Assembly: GCA_903904685.1 (NCBI GenBank)
Contig: CAIVDS010000034.1
Location: 31,145 to 95,144, forward strand
Direction of reading: 5' to 3'
Length of the DNA stretch: 64,000 nt
Source: an uncultured Verrucomicrobiota bacterium
Lineage (GTDB): Bacteria; Verrucomicrobiota; Verrucomicrobiia; Opitutales; Opitutaceae
In this document: in pieces, positions 1 to 9,127 of the stretch
Layout of the letters: every line of letters starts with the position of its first letter
Position numbering within the stretch: the stretch's first letter is position 1
Notes under the pieces: model-generated
Database searches by the model: none
What the model was told of the DNA's origin: nothing
Seen by the model: only the letters and a program-made list of their open reading frames with translations
Position numbers and translations under genes: made by a program

Positions 1-1
1 C

Positions 2-1270
2 CACTGGGCGCGCACTTGGGAAACCACCCTGCCGGGCGGCAAGGTTGCCGTGTATTTGATAGAACATGACGGCTTCTTCGCCCGGCCCGAGGTTTACAGC
101 GGCCCCTATGGTTCACACGGTGACAACGACCTGCGCTTCGCCTTTCTTTCGCGCGCAGCACTTTCCCTCTGCCAGCAGCTTGGATGGATACCCGACGTCG
201 TGCATGGCCACGACTGGACGACCGGGCTCGTGCCGGTGTTTCTCAACACGACGCTCAAGGACACTACGCTCGGCCAGACTGCTTCGGTGTTTACGATCCA
301 CAATCTAGAGCACCAGGGCTACGCCGACCGGCGGGTGATTGACTTCGCCAACCTGCCCCATTCCGAGTTTCGTTCCGACAGCCTTGAATCCGTCGGTGCG
401 GTCAACCTGATGAAGGCCGGCCTTTATCACTCAACCAAACTCACCACGGTCAGCCCGACCTACGCCGAGGAAATCAAGACTCCCGCCGGCGGCTGGGGGC
501 TCGACGATGTGCTCCGTTTCCGCGCCGCCGACTTGGTCGGCATCGTGAACGGGATCGACACCGACGCGTGGAATCCCGCCACCGACAAATTCCTTCCCGC
601 ACACTACAGCGCCGCCGACCTGCGCGGAAAGGCCGCGTGCAAGTCCGGCTTGCAAGCAAAGTTGGGGCTCGCGCAAGACCCGCACATCGCCGTCTTCGGC
701 GTGGTGGCGCGCTTTGCATCTCAAAAAGGTTTGGATCTGCTCGCCGAGGCGTTGCCACATGTGATGGATCGCATGCACGTGCAGTTTGCCATTCTGGGCT
801 CCGGCGATCCGGGACTGGAGCACACGTTCCGTTGGGCCGCAAGTCGCTATCCCGGTCGCGTGGGTGTGTGGATCGGTTATGACAACGAGCTCTCCCACCT
901 CATTCAAGGCGGCAGCGATTGTTTTGTCGTACCCAGCCGCAGCGAACCCTGCGGCCTCACGCAACTCTATGCGATGCGCTACGGCACGGTGCCGCTGGTG
1001 CGGGCGACCGGCGGGCTCATTGATACAGTCGAACAATTTGTCGAAGGCATCGGCAAAGGCACGGGGTTCCTCTTCAAGGACGCCACCGCACCGGCACTCT
1101 ACAACACGATCGGCTGGGCCTGCGCGACCTACTACGACCGTCCGTCGGAATTCACCCGACTCCGGCTTAACGGCATGGCGCGCGATTTTAGCTGGGGCCA
1201 GAGCGCCGGACACTACGTCGATGTTTACCGCTGGGCGGTGGAACAGCGCACGGGCAAGAAAATCGCCTGA
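2..1270 (+). CDS. glgA: glycogen (starch) synthase, GT5 family, 5' end cut by window edge
   Basis: Cytosolic transfer of glucose from ADP-glucose (or UDP-glucose) to a growing alpha-1,4-glucan. The frame is open from the first bases, so the N-terminal part with the KxGGL nucleotide-sugar site lies outside the window; about 422 residues are visible of the usual 480-500. Seen: the HGHDWTTGL segment of the N-terminal Rossmann domain, GIVNGIDTDAWNP at the domain hinge, and the EPCGLTQLYAMRYG donor-site segment followed by a TGGLIDTV loop, all typical of bacterial GlgA. No other glycogen gene is in view. The next gene is convergent. Confidence 0.95.
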   Translation, partial: HWARTWETTLPGGKVAVYLIEHDGFFARPEVYSGPYGSHGDNDLRFAFLSRAALSLCQQLGWIPDVVHGHDWTTGLVPVFLNTTLKDTTLGQTASVFTIHNLEHQGYADRRVIDFANLPHSEFRSDSLESVGAVNLMKAGLYHSTKLTTVSPTYAEEIKTPAGGWGLDDVLRFRAADLVGIVNGIDTDAWNPATDKFLPAHYSAADLRGKAACKSGLQAKLGLAQDPHIAVFGVVARFASQKGLDLLAEALPHVMDRMHVQFAILGSGDPGLEHTFRWAASRYPGRVGVWIGYDNELSHLIQGGSDCFVVPSRSEPCGLTQLYAMRYGTVPLVRATGGLIDTVEQFVEGIGKGTGFLFKDATAPALYNTIGWACATYYDRPSEFTRLRLNGMARDFSWGQSAGHYVDVYRWAVEQRTGKKIA

Positions 1271-1365
1271 CACGCCTGCCTTGGCGGCTCAGAGATTCTC
1301 AACGGACCACTCAGAGGGAACCACGGGAAAACGGGCTTCGCAGTGGTGAATCCATGCGTCGGAAG

Positions 1366-2325
1366 TTACAGGACTGTCGTCTGATTCAACCACCAAAGCC
1401 CAAGACGCAGCCAAAGAGGAATCAGGAACAGCCCGAGCACCGTCGTGCCCACGACCACCTGCACCGCTGTGAGCGGCCGTCCGCCATAATGCTTGGCAAT
1501 GACGATCGGTAAAATCCCCGCCGGCATCGCCGCCTCCACGATCATCACCCGCTTGAGATCGTCCGAACACGGCAGAAAACGGGCCACCACCAAAAACACC
1601 ACCGGCAAAAGACCGAGGCGCAGCACGCTCGATGCGACGGTCACGCGCATATCAAACAATTCGCACGGACGGCTGAAATACTCGACGAGCGTCGCACCGA
1701 TGAGCATGAGGCCCAGCGGCACAGCGCAGGCCGCGCTCACGTGAATGACATTCACCGCCACCGACGGCATGAACCGGCCCAGGTTCAGCGTGTTGACCGC
1801 GACCGCGGCGATGAGCGCAAAAACCGGAGGATTGGCGAGCTTGCGCCAGCCCTCGCGCAACGAAAGCCCGGCGAGCACCAAAATACCCACGGTCCAGATG
1901 GCTCCTTCGCAGCCGACATTGTGGACGAACAACACCCCAAGGCTGGCCGGGCCAAACAACGCCGCCATAAGCGGGATGGGGATGTAACCATAGTTGTTGA
2001 TGCCCGTGGTAAACGCGAATGTCCGCAACCCCTGCCCATGAGTCAGCCCAAGCGACTTCCCGGCGTAGTAGGCGATGCCGATGCCCATCGCTATCATCGC
2101 AAATCCAACCAACGGCGCGAGGAAGAGGTTGCCCGGCTGGCGCAGAGCGGCGTTGCCCATGACATTGTCGAAGATGAGGCATGGATAGAGGAAGTTGACG
2201 ACGAGCTTGAGCAAACTCGCATCCGCCTCGGCATTCAACCAGCGCAATCGGCGCATCACCGCGCCGATTGCGATCAAGGCAAACACAGGAAGGATAAGCA
2301 GCAGGAGTTGCCAATAAGTGGGCAT
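1366..2325 (-). CDS. AEC-family (auxin efflux carrier-like) permease
   Basis: Inner-membrane transporter of 319 residues composed almost wholly of hydrophobic helices, about ten. The family (BART superfamily) exports or imports organic acids such as malate; the substrate here cannot be read from sequence. NFLYPCLIFDNV and TGINNYGYIPIPL resemble the broken-helix segments of AEC proteins. I chose the ATG giving MPTYWQLLLL because the upstream in-frame residues run back into the preceding gene and are not membrane-like. It begins 11 bp after the flavoprotein gene stop, so the two are probably cotranscribed. No Shine-Dalgarno is visible. Confidence 0.85.
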   Translation of the reverse strand: MPTYWQLLLLILPVFALIAIGAVMRRLRWLNAEADASLLKLVVNFLYPCLIFDNVMGNAALRQPGNLFLAPLVGFAMIAMGIGIAYYAGKSLGLTHGQGLRTFAFTTGINNYGYIPIPLMAALFGPASLGVLFVHNVGCEGAIWTVGILVLAGLSLREGWRKLANPPVFALIAAVAVNTLNLGRFMPSVAVNVIHVSAACAVPLGLMLIGATLVEYFSRPCELFDMRVTVASSVLRLGLLPVVFLVVARFLPCSDDLKRVMIVEAAMPAGILPIVIAKHYGGRPLTAVQVVVGTTVLGLFLIPLWLRLGLWWLNQTTVL

Positions 2326-2336
2326 GATTGGAAAAA

Positions 2337-3575
2337 CTAGTTGTGTGAAACGCCGGCCATCGCCTGCCCCGCCAGCCAGCCGGTCGTCCATGCCGCCTGA
2401 AAATTAAACCCACCGGTGACGCCGTCGATGTCGAGCATCTCGCCCGCGAAGTGCAGCCCGGGGCAAAGGCGGCTTTCCATCGTTTTAAAATCCACTTCGC
2501 GCAACCGCACGCCGCCACAAGTGACAAATTCCTCTTTGTTCAGGCTCTTGCCCTCGACGGTGAACTCGCCCGCCGCCAGCTGCGCCGCGAACGCCTGCAA
2601 CGCGGAATTCGACACGGAGGTCCACACCGTCTCCGGAGCGATTCCGGCGGCGATCGCCAGCCGCTCCCAAAGACGCGACGGCAAGGCGAACGGATTCCAA
2701 GTGACGATCCGCTTTTTAAGATTCGCCGCTCGCGCCGTCACGAGCGCGGCCTGCACCTGCGCCGGGGTGCGCTCGCCCACCCATGAAACGCCCAAGGTGA
2801 ATTTGTAGTAGCGCTCGGCGAGCTCGCGCGCGCCCCAGGCGGAAAGTTTCAAGATCGCCGGTCCGCTCATCCCCCAGTGCGTGATCAGCAACGGCCCGCG
2901 CTCGCGCAACCGCGTGCCGTTCACGGCCGTCATCGCATCCAGCACCGACAATCCCTCAAGACCGCGAATGCGCGCGTCGTCGATGTGAAACGTGAAAAGC
3001 GACGGCACCGGCGGCGCGATGGCATGGCCGAGTTCCGCCGCGATGATCTGCCCCACCGAGCTTTTGTTTCCCCCGGTGGCCAGTAGCAGGCGGTCAAATT
3101 CGCCGGCGGAGCCATCCGTGAACTCGACGAGAAACCGACCGTCTTCATTTTTCTCGACCGCCCTCACGCCCATGCTCGTGAACACCTTGACGCCGGCTTT
3201 GTCCGCCGCACATCGAAGACAATCCACGATGGTCGCGGAGTCGTCCGTCACCGGAAACATGCGGCCGTCGTTCTCGGTTTTCATCTCCACCCCGCGCGCG
3301 GCAAACCACGCGATCGTCTCGCGCGGTCCCCAACGATGAAACGCGCCGAGCAGCTCGCGACCTCCGCGCGGATAACGCTTCACCAATTCGCGTGGCTCAG
3401 GACAGGCGTGGGTAACATTGCAACGCCCGCCGCCGGAGACGCGGACTTTGGCCAGCGGATGCGCCGTGGCTTCGTAAAGCACCACGTGCGCGGATGGATT
3501 TGCCTCGGCGCAAGCAATGGCCGCAAAAAAACCGGCGGCACCGCCGCCCACCACGATTACACGAGGAAAATTCAT
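2337..3575 (-). CDS. BaiN/YhiN (HI0933) family NAD(P)/FAD-dependent oxidoreductase
   Basis: Cytosolic flavoprotein of 412 residues. VIVVGGGAAGFFAA at the N-terminus is the GxGxxG dinucleotide-binding loop for FAD; VSGGGRCNVTHA is the hallmark segment of the HI0933 family, and GLHFAGEMLDIDGVTGGFNFQ near the C-terminus is its second FAD-contact region. The physiological substrate of most members is unknown; the BaiN name comes from a bile-acid reductase subgroup and should not be taken as function here. A GTG lies one codon upstream of the chosen ATG. The AEC permease follows immediately. Confidence 0.9.
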   Translation of the reverse strand: MNFPRVIVVGGGAAGFFAAIACAEANPSAHVVLYEATAHPLAKVRVSGGGRCNVTHACPEPRELVKRYPRGGRELLGAFHRWGPRETIAWFAARGVEMKTENDGRMFPVTDDSATIVDCLRCAADKAGVKVFTSMGVRAVEKNEDGRFLVEFTDGSAGEFDRLLLATGGNKSSVGQIIAAELGHAIAPPVPSLFTFHIDDARIRGLEGLSVLDAMTAVNGTRLRERGPLLITHWGMSGPAILKLSAWGARELAERYYKFTLGVSWVGERTPAQVQAALVTARAANLKKRIVTWNPFALPSRLWERLAIAAGIAPETVWTSVSNSALQAFAAQLAAGEFTVEGKSLNKEEFVTCGGVRLREVDFKTMESRLCPGLHFAGEMLDIDGVTGGFNFQAAWTTGWLAGQAMAGVSHN

Positions 3576-3615
3576 CACAGGCCCGCAAGCGTGCGGACCG
3601 ATCTCCGGTTGTCGA

Positions 3616-3651
3616 AAACGAAAAACCGCCGGGCCTCACGGCGCCGGCGGC
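3616..3651 (-). terminator. rho-independent terminator of the LTXXQ/Spy-like gene
   Basis: Read leftward, a GC-rich hairpin (GCCGCCGG arm, short loop region, GCCCGGCGG arm with a small bulge) is followed by TTTTTCGTTTT. It lies about 45 bp after the stop of the leftward 134-residue gene and ahead of the flavoprotein gene, separating the two transcripts. Confidence 0.75.
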
Positions 3652-3693
3652 TTGATTTTCAAAAGCTTTTATTCGCTGAAAGCGCCAAAGTGC

Positions 3694-4098
3694 TCAATTG
3701 GCCGACTTGGGCGCATCGCCACCCTTCTCTTTGTGCTTCTCGTGGCCGGCCTTGAACTTGGCCTGCTGATCGGGCGTCAGAATCGCAAGGATTTGTTCCG
3801 CATGCGACTTACGAATATCCATCGCCTTCGCCTTTTGGGCTTCCTTGTCGGAGGCCTTGTCTTCCCTGTTTGCCTTCAGGGCCGCCATCTCGTCTTGGAT
3901 GATAGGCTTGATCTGAGCGACCTGAGCATCGGTCAGACCGAGCTTTTCAGTGAGGTCCTTCAGACGATCACCATGAGGGCCTTTATGTTCAGAAGCACCG
4001 GCAGCAGCCGGAGCGGGCTTATCTTCGGCACGGAGGACAGGCGCAGCCACAAAGGCGGCCAGCGCGATAACAGACAGGAGCAATTTTGAGGATTTCAT
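3694..4098 (-). CDS. secreted LTXXQ/Spy-like periplasmic protein
   Basis: A 134-residue protein with a clear signal peptide (MKSSKLLLSVIALAAF, cleavage probably after VLRA). The mature part is alpha-helical and charged, with LTDAQVAQIKPIIQDEMAAL and a second copy-like LTPDQQAKFKAGHEKHKEK. Such LTxxQ/LTPDQ helices occur in Spy/CpxP-type periplasmic chaperones and metal-responsive proteins, so a periplasmic stress or scavenging role is plausible but inferred. His residues cluster at the C-terminus (HEKHKEK). Monocistronic, with its own terminator. Confidence 0.7.
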   Translation of the reverse strand: MKSSKLLLSVIALAAFVAAPVLRAEDKPAPAAAGASEHKGPHGDRLKDLTEKLGLTDAQVAQIKPIIQDEMAALKANREDKASDKEAQKAKAMDIRKSHAEQILAILTPDQQAKFKAGHEKHKEKGGDAPKSAN

Positions 4099-4161
4099 GG
4101 GTTTGAAGAGTTTAGGTTATACGACTCACACGGCTAGACGCCAGACAAAGAACAAGGTTAC

Positions 4162-4542
4162 ATGGCAGCGATGAATCTCGTTCAGCTAACCCGACTCGCC
4201 GAGCAAACCGTCGCAGCCACGCGCAAAAAATTGCCTGCATCCCTGCAAGCCGCCTCGAAAAACGTGCCTGTAACCTGCCTTGATTGGCCCTCGGACGAAG
4301 TGCTCGGCGACGAATTCGAGCCGGATATCCTCGGTCTTTTCATCGGTCCTTCGCACGGCACGCCGACGGACGAAAGTCAGGGCCTGCCGCCGCAGATCCT
4401 CCTGTTTATTGGAAACCTCTGGGACTTCGCCGAAGCCGATCCCAAAGCATTCTGTGACGAGGTGCGCCTCACTTACCTGCACGAACTGGGACACTACTTC
4501 GGCTGGGACGAGGAGGACTTGGCGGCACGCGGACTGGATTAA
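4162..4542 (+). CDS. small metallopeptidase-family (zincin) protein
   Basis: A 126-residue cytosolic protein ending in HELGHYFGWDEEDLAARGLD, which is the HExxHxxG zinc site followed by the acidic tail of the minimal-zincin family found next to varied housekeeping genes. The first part, with FEPDILGLFIGPSHGTP and PQILLFIGNLWDFA, matches the single-domain layout of that family; nothing seems missing. Substrate unknown. AAGG lies about ten bases before the start, one of the few purine stretches before a start codon in this window. Confidence 0.8.
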   Translation: MAAMNLVQLTRLAEQTVAATRKKLPASLQAASKNVPVTCLDWPSDEVLGDEFEPDILGLFIGPSHGTPTDESQGLPPQILLFIGNLWDFAEADPKAFCDEVRLTYLHELGHYFGWDEEDLAARGLD

Positions 4543-4615
4543 CGCTATCCGGAACCCTCGCGAGTCCGCGCTTTCCATACGCCATCTCTTTCGCATAGTC
4601 TGTGGAACTTCTTTT

Positions 4616-5296
4616 ATGAAAAAACTCCTTTTCCTCCTTCTTGGGCTGGGCGCCACCACCTCGCTGCGTGCGGATGTGACGGCTGATCACGACAAATTTG
4701 TGACGCGCGTCGAAACCTGCGAAGCCATCATCCGCGAGTTTCAGGCCGACCCCGCCACCGCCATTCCCGCCGAGGTGCTGCAACGCGCCAAGGGCATCGT
4801 CATCGTCAACCAGATCAAGGCCGGTATCATTCTGGGGTTCCAAGAAGGCTACGGCACCATCCTCGTGAAAAAACCCAACGGCCACTGGAGCATTCCAGTC
4901 GTCGTGCACGCCGGCGAAGCCAGTCTCGGCCTTCAGCTCGGCGGGTCACGCATCGAGACCATCTACGTGATCACGGACGAACAGACACCCCGCCTGCTGT
5001 TTGAAGGTCGCTTCAACATCGGGGTCGATGCCAAGGCCGTCGCCGGCCCCCGTGTCGCCGAAAGCGAAAAGTGGAATCGCGAGCTCCTCAACACCCCTGT
5101 GCTGGTTTATCCAAAACAAAAAGGCCTCTACGCCGGCGCCACCGTCAAAACCGGTTACATCACCCGCAGCGACGCCATCAACCGGGCATTTTACGCCACC
5201 GATTACGACCTGCCCGAGCTGCTCTACGGCGAGTGGATCAAGATTCCTGTCGAGGTGCAGCCGCTCATGGCCTACGTGACCCAGCTCGCGCCCTGA
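4616..5296 (+). CDS. secreted SYLF-domain (Ysc84-like) lipid-binding protein
   Basis: 226 residues. MKKLLFLLLGLGATTSLRADV is a signal peptide, which fixes the start; the frame is open further upstream but overlaps the zincin gene. The body carries SYLF features: AKGIVIVNQIKAGIILGFQEGYG, then GWS-like HWSIPVVVHAGEASLGLQLGGS, then a Gly-rich barrel strand LYAGATVKTGYITRSDAINRAFY. In eukaryotes the domain binds phosphoinositides; bacterial members are periplasmic or outer-membrane-associated with no defined role. The VOC gene follows after 7 bp. Confidence 0.85.
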   Translation: MKKLLFLLLGLGATTSLRADVTADHDKFVTRVETCEAIIREFQADPATAIPAEVLQRAKGIVIVNQIKAGIILGFQEGYGTILVKKPNGHWSIPVVVHAGEASLGLQLGGSRIETIYVITDEQTPRLLFEGRFNIGVDAKAVAGPRVAESEKWNRELLNTPVLVYPKQKGLYAGATVKTGYITRSDAINRAFYATDYDLPELLYGEWIKIPVEVQPLMAYVTQLAP

Positions 5297-5303
5297 TCCG
5301 GCC

Positions 5304-5732
5304 ATGGCAGGAACCAATCAACTCATGGGCGGCGGCGGTCTTCACCACGTCGCCCTGAAAACCAAGGCATGGGATGCGTCGGTTGAATTCTACAAAGGGA
5401 CGCTGGGCTTCGTCGAAAAAATCATCTGGGCATATCCCGACGGCAACCGTGCGGGAATGCTGGACACCGGTGGCGGCAACTACCTCGAAATCTTCGAGGA
5501 TCGCAATTGCACGCCGGCACCCAACGGCGCACTGCTGCATCTCGCGCTTCGCACCACCGATGTCGATGCAGCCATCGCGCGAGTCCGCGCCGCCGGCTGC
5601 AAGATCACGATCGAGCAGAAAGACGTGACCATCAAAACCATCAACGGCGTGGGCCCCGTGCCGGTGCGCATCGCATTTTTCGAAGGGCCCAACGGCGAAA
5701 TTTGGGAGCTTTTCCAGAACGAGCTGACTTAA
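5304..5732 (+). CDS. VOC (glyoxalase/bleomycin-resistance) superfamily protein
   Basis: 142 residues forming two beta-alpha-beta-beta-beta modules: GGGLHHVALKTKAWDASVEFY with the first metal-ligand His, NYLEIFED as the second-strand ligand region, ALLHLALRTTDVDAAIARVR starting the second module, and FFEGPNGEIWELFQNE as the closing metal-ligand strand. This is the usual His/Glu ligand layout of metal-dependent VOC enzymes. The substrate is not deducible. It starts just after the SYLF gene and probably shares its transcript; it converges with the CinA gene. Confidence 0.85.
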   Translation: MAGTNQLMGGGGLHHVALKTKAWDASVEFYKGTLGFVEKIIWAYPDGNRAGMLDTGGGNYLEIFEDRNCTPAPNGALLHLALRTTDVDAAIARVRAAGCKITIEQKDVTIKTINGVGPVPVRIAFFEGPNGEIWELFQNELT

Positions 5733-5736
5733 AAAG

Positions 5737-6237
5737 TCACGCCGAGTGGTTGAGGTAAGCTACCAACTCAACCATCACCGCTGCGGTCGCCGCCTCTTGC
5801 GCTTCGGTTCGCGTCATACCCGGGCACACCACGCGGCCCGTAACAATCCTCCAATGGCGGGTGGCCAAGCGGTGCGCAATCGCCCAATGTGCGAACGGTT
5901 CATCCACGCCGAACTCCGGCGCAGGTTCGGCATAACCGGTGGTCGCAATCGCCACGTCGGCGCCAAACAGCCTCGCCGCGCCGCGCGCCATCTGTGTGGC
6001 GACGTCCGCCGAAACGGAATTTACCTTGGCCGCCGCCGCGCGTTTCACGCCCAGATGCCTCACCTTTTGGTCCAGCGTATAAGCCGTCAACCCGCCGAGA
6101 AAAAAGCCCGACGCACCCGACACAGCGGTGATCGCGGCCTGCACCCGGCCACCCGTCATGCTCTCGGCCGCCGCCAGCGTGCGCACCGATGCGCGCAAAC
6201 AGAGGACTTTAAGTTCTGATGCGGTGCTGGCAGGCAT
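5737..6237 (-). CDS. CinA-family protein (nicotinamide-nucleotide amidohydrolase PncC type)
   Basis: 166 residues, only the C-terminal amidase domain of CinA with no CinA N-terminal MoCF-like domain. AAAESMTGGRVQAAITAVSGASGFFLGG is the catalytic SxTGG segment followed by GGLTAYTLDQKVRHLGV, and ATTGYAEP stands where the family has GIAGP. PncC deamidates NMN to nicotinate mononucleotide in pyridine-nucleotide salvage. The central G(I/V)AGP motif is altered to TTGYAEP, which may shift substrate preference. The start is set by MPASTASELK; codons upstream do not fit the family. Confidence 0.8.
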   Translation of the reverse strand: MPASTASELKVLCLRASVRTLAAAESMTGGRVQAAITAVSGASGFFLGGLTAYTLDQKVRHLGVKRAAAAKVNSVSADVATQMARGAARLFGADVAIATTGYAEPAPEFGVDEPFAHWAIAHRLATRHWRIVTGRVVCPGMTRTEAQEAATAAVMVELVAYLNHSA

Positions 6238-6248
6238 GACGTGGCAGC

Positions 6249-6776
6249 TTACGTTGTCGCCGGCGTGCGACAAGCCTCTGCGCGCAGTTTTCTTCTCACG
6301 CGCCAGCGCTGCATCGTGGTTACGATAAAGCCGGCGCATTTTCGGGTGCCGCAACGGCACGGATGCTCCCGCCAGTTCTCCATGCCAAAACCATAGTCGA
6401 AGGTCAGCTCCTCGCCCTTCGCAATGTCGCGCCGAGCCACGATCCAGATGCGCCCGCGTATCTTACTGCTCTCGCAGTTGGCTTCGCACGAATGGTTGAT
6501 GAGCCGCGCCGTGTTCCAGTCCATGCTGCCGTCGAGGTCGTGGCGCTTGTTGATCTCAAAAATATACACGCATCCATCGCCGCCCTGACGGGTGTGCGAC
6601 CGGCGCTGCTCCTCCCGCAGGTCGGACTCTGCCTTGGTGATGCGCTCGCCCTCATACTCGATGATGCGCGTGCCGGAGGGAATGGCTTTGCTCGCATAAA
6701 GTCCGCGCCCATGAATGGCCGAGCGACGGAGCGACGCCCATGCGGAACGGGTTTGCAAACGGGAAGGACTGTTCAT
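6249..6776 (-). CDS. SET-domain protein (putative protein lysine methyltransferase)
   Basis: 175 residues making one complete SET domain: [26 protein letters not shown] (SET-N), [10 protein letters not shown] (the NHSCxPN SAM and lysine-channel motif), [10 protein letters not shown] (ELTFDY with the catalytic Tyr) and a post-SET zinc cluster [15 protein letters not shown]-dependent methylation of a protein lysine is the family reaction; the bacterial target is unknown. The ATG overlaps the stop of exonuclease III as ATGA, so the two are translationally coupled and the gene is the second cistron. The C-terminus is strongly basic, which would suit a nucleic-acid or chromatin-like setting. Confidence 0.9.
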   Translation of the reverse strand: MNSPSRLQTRSAWASLRRSAIHGRGLYASKAIPSGTRIIEYEGERITKAESDLREEQRRSHTRQGGDGCVYIFEINKRHDLDGSMDWNTARLINHSCEANCESSKIRGRIWIVARRDIAKGEELTFDYGFGMENWREHPCRCGTRKCAGFIVTTMQRWRVRRKLRAEACRTPATT

Positions 6777-7534
6777 TTTGAATGCAGCTCCAATCCCACC
6801 GGGCAATGGTCGCTGCCCATAACCTCGGGCGAAATCCACGCACGCTTGAGTCGCGGACCGAGCGCAGACGACGCCAGAAAGTAGTCGATACGCCACCCGA
6901 TGTTGCGTGGCCGCGCCCCCGCCCGATAAGTCCACCACGAGTAATGATGCGGCCTCTTCTCGAAAACCCGGAAGGTGTCGATGAACCCTGCCTCAAGAAA
7001 AGCGCGGAACCCCGCGCGCTCCTCGTCGCTGAAACCAGGATTGCCCACATTTTCTTTGGGACGAGCCAGGTCGATCTCCTCGTGCGCGACGTTGAGGTCA
7101 CCACAGACGATCACCGGCTTGCTCGCCTCCAACGTGCGCAGATAAGCGAGAAAATCACGATCCCACTGCTGGCGGTAAGGCAGGCGCGCGAGCTCGTTTT
7201 GCGCGTTGGGCACATAGACATTGACGATGAAAAAATCATCAAACTCCGCCGTGATCACGCGTCCCTCCTGATCATGCGCGTCATGCCCAAGGCCATAGGT
7301 GACGCCGAGCGGAGCAATACGCGTGAAGATCACGGTGCCGCTGTAACCTTTTTTTACGGCGGCGTTCCAGTAGGCGGTATATCCTTCAGGCCAGGTCACA
7401 TGATGGACGTCCGCCGGATGGCACTTCGTCTCCTGCAGGCAGATCACGTCGGCGCCCGTAGACACCATATAGTCGGGAAAGCCTTTTTGAAGTACGGCAC
7501 GGAGGCCGTTCACGTTCCAAGAGACAAGTTTCAT
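6773..7534 (-). CDS. xthA: exodeoxyribonuclease III (AP endonuclease, EEP family)
   Basis: 253 residues, full length. Seen: [13 protein letters not shown] (N metal site), ICLQETKCH (catalytic Glu), NVYVPNAQ (Tyr region), [16 protein letters not shown] (D-x-N), [12 protein letters not shown] and [11 protein letters not shown] with the terminal SDH. It cuts abasic sites and removes 3'-blocking groups in base-excision repair in the cytosol. The start is the first ATG that fits the family, and the 24 codons upstream are Arg-rich noise. Its last four bases form the ATGA overlap with the SET gene. Confidence 0.95.
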   Translation of the reverse strand: MKLVSWNVNGLRAVLQKGFPDYMVSTGADVICLQETKCHPADVHHVTWPEGYTAYWNAAVKKGYSGTVIFTRIAPLGVTYGLGHDAHDQEGRVITAEFDDFFIVNVYVPNAQNELARLPYRQQWDRDFLAYLRTLEASKPVIVCGDLNVAHEEIDLARPKENVGNPGFSDEERAGFRAFLEAGFIDTFRVFEKRPHHYSWWTYRAGARPRNIGWRIDYFLASSALGPRLKRAWISPEVMGSDHCPVGLELHSK

Positions 7535-7618
7535 GCGACGGCGACGTTCAACGCATCTTCGCACAGTTTCAACCCTAGCGTTGCCAGCGAGTGTGTAATT
7601 CCTCACTTTGCCCGGCTC

Positions 7619-9121
7619 ATGTCAGCGTTCACTCCCATTCCTCTCGGCCAGCGCATCCCCGCCAGTCTTCATGGCGTCTCCTGCAGCCTGCCCACCATGC
7701 GCGATGTGATCGGCTACGAGGAAAAACATCCAGAGGTGATGAGACACCTGACATCGGGCTACCCCCGCTTCGTCGTGCATCCCTTTGCCAAACAGGCGGC
7801 GGAGCACCTCGTTCGCACCCAAAATCTTGCCGGTCAAAGTCTCTGGCTCACCTCCTCGGCCCGCGCGGCCGAACGCCTGCGCAACCACCTCGGCTCGCCC
7901 GATGTGAAGCTGATCGAGGACGGGCTGCTCACCGGCGTGTCATTTCCAGATGACGCCACGCTTTCGTCCCGCGCCAAGACGTTTCTCCAACACACCGGTA
8001 TGTTCGTGTCGTCCCGCGAGGCCGAGGACTACCTGCTGCGTGTCGGCGAACTGAAAGCGCCCGTCGAAGAAAAGACCTTCGACGGCTACGCCCCAGCCTG
8101 CGTCAAAGGCCATGTGGCGCGCGCCTGCCAGCACGTCACGTCTGCCGATGTGTTGCTCGCGCCCAGCGGCATGAACGCCATCTACGCCGCCTTCCGTGTC
8201 GCTGCGGATCTTCAACGCGCCCGCGGTCGCACCCGTTGGATTCAACTCGGCTGGCTCTATCTCGACACTATCGCGATCCTGCAAAAATTCACCGACCAGC
8301 CGGCGGTCGATTATCTTTTTCAAGGTAATGTTTTCAACCTGGATGCCCTCAACAAACTCTTCGCTGAACAGGGAGACAAGATCGCGGGCCTCATCACCGA
8401 GGTTCCCACCAACCCGCTCATCCAGACGCCCGACCTCGCCGTCATTCGCGATCTTTGCCGCGCCCATGACGTGATACTGATCATCGACCCCACCATCGCG
8501 TCTCCGCTCAACATCGACGTCCTCGCCTTCGCCGATGTCATGGTCAACTCGCTCACCAAATACGCCGCCAGCGAGGGCGACGTTATCATGGGTGCCGTCG
8601 TGGTGAATCCGCAAAGCCCGCACGCCGCCGATTTCCGCGCCTGCCTGCCGGGCGAACTGGAACCGGTTTACTCGCGCGATCTCCACCGGCTCGCCGCCCA
8701 GATCGGCGACACCGGCGAGATCATCGCGCAGATCAACCGCACCGCGCCCGCCGTCGTGGAGTTTCTCCGCACCCACCCGCGCATCAAATCGCTCCGCTGG
8801 TCGCACCATCCCGCTTCGCGCGAAAACTACCTGAAGATCGCCCGCGATCCCTCCGCTCTCGGCAGCATGATTTCCTTCGAAGTGGATATGCCAATCGCTA
8901 GGTTCTACGACCGCCTGCGCCTGCCGAAAGGTCCGAGCTTCGGCATGAAGTCCACGCTCATCTGCCCGTTCATCTACCTTGCGCACTACGATCTCGTGAC
9001 GAGCGAAAGCGGCTGTGCCTTTCTCGCCTCCAACGGGCTTTCCCCCGAGCTTCTCCGCCTCTCGATCGGCTGTGAACCCGCCGCGGACATCATCGCCGCG
9101 CTCGCCGAGGCGCTCGCTTGA
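7619..9121 (+). CDS. PLP-dependent transsulfuration enzyme, fungal-type cystathionine gamma-synthase
   Basis: 500 residues. The C-terminal two thirds is the Cys/Met-metabolism PLP fold: [13 protein letters not shown] (cofactor phosphate site), [13 protein letters not shown] (Asp to pyridine N) and [12 protein letters not shown] with the Schiff-base lysine near residue 314. The first 150 residues ([18 protein letters not shown], then [15 protein letters not shown]) are not in bacterial MetB; from memory they resemble the N-terminal part of yeast Str2. Expected reaction: activated homoserine plus cysteine to cystathionine in methionine synthesis. The open frame runs far upstream across exonuclease III; I chose the ATG at the N-terminal homology. 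Divergent from xthA. Confidence 0.8.
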   Translation: MSAFTPIPLGQRIPASLHGVSCSLPTMRDVIGYEEKHPEVMRHLTSGYPRFVVHPFAKQAAEHLVRTQNLAGQSLWLTSSARAAERLRNHLGSPDVKLIEDGLLTGVSFPDDATLSSRAKTFLQHTGMFVSSREAEDYLLRVGELKAPVEEKTFDGYAPACVKGHVARACQHVTSADVLLAPSGMNAIYAAFRVAADLQRARGRTRWIQLGWLYLDTIAILQKFTDQPAVDYLFQGNVFNLDALNKLFAEQGDKIAGLITEVPTNPLIQTPDLAVIRDLCRAHDVILIIDPTIASPLNIDVLAFADVMVNSLTKYAASEGDVIMGAVVVNPQSPHAADFRACLPGELEPVYSRDLHRLAAQIGDTGEIIAQINRTAPAVVEFLRTHPRIKSLRWSHHPASRENYLKIARDPSALGSMISFEVDMPIARFYDRLRLPKGPSFGMKSTLICPFIYLAHYDLVTSESGCAFLASNGLSPELLRLSIGCEPAADIIAALAEALA

Positions 9122-9127
9122 TTCGCC

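Noticed and set aside
7535..7618. SAM or other methionine-related riboswitch before the cystathionine synthase
   Set aside because: Only 84 bp, shared with xthA's leader, no conserved riboswitch helices seen.
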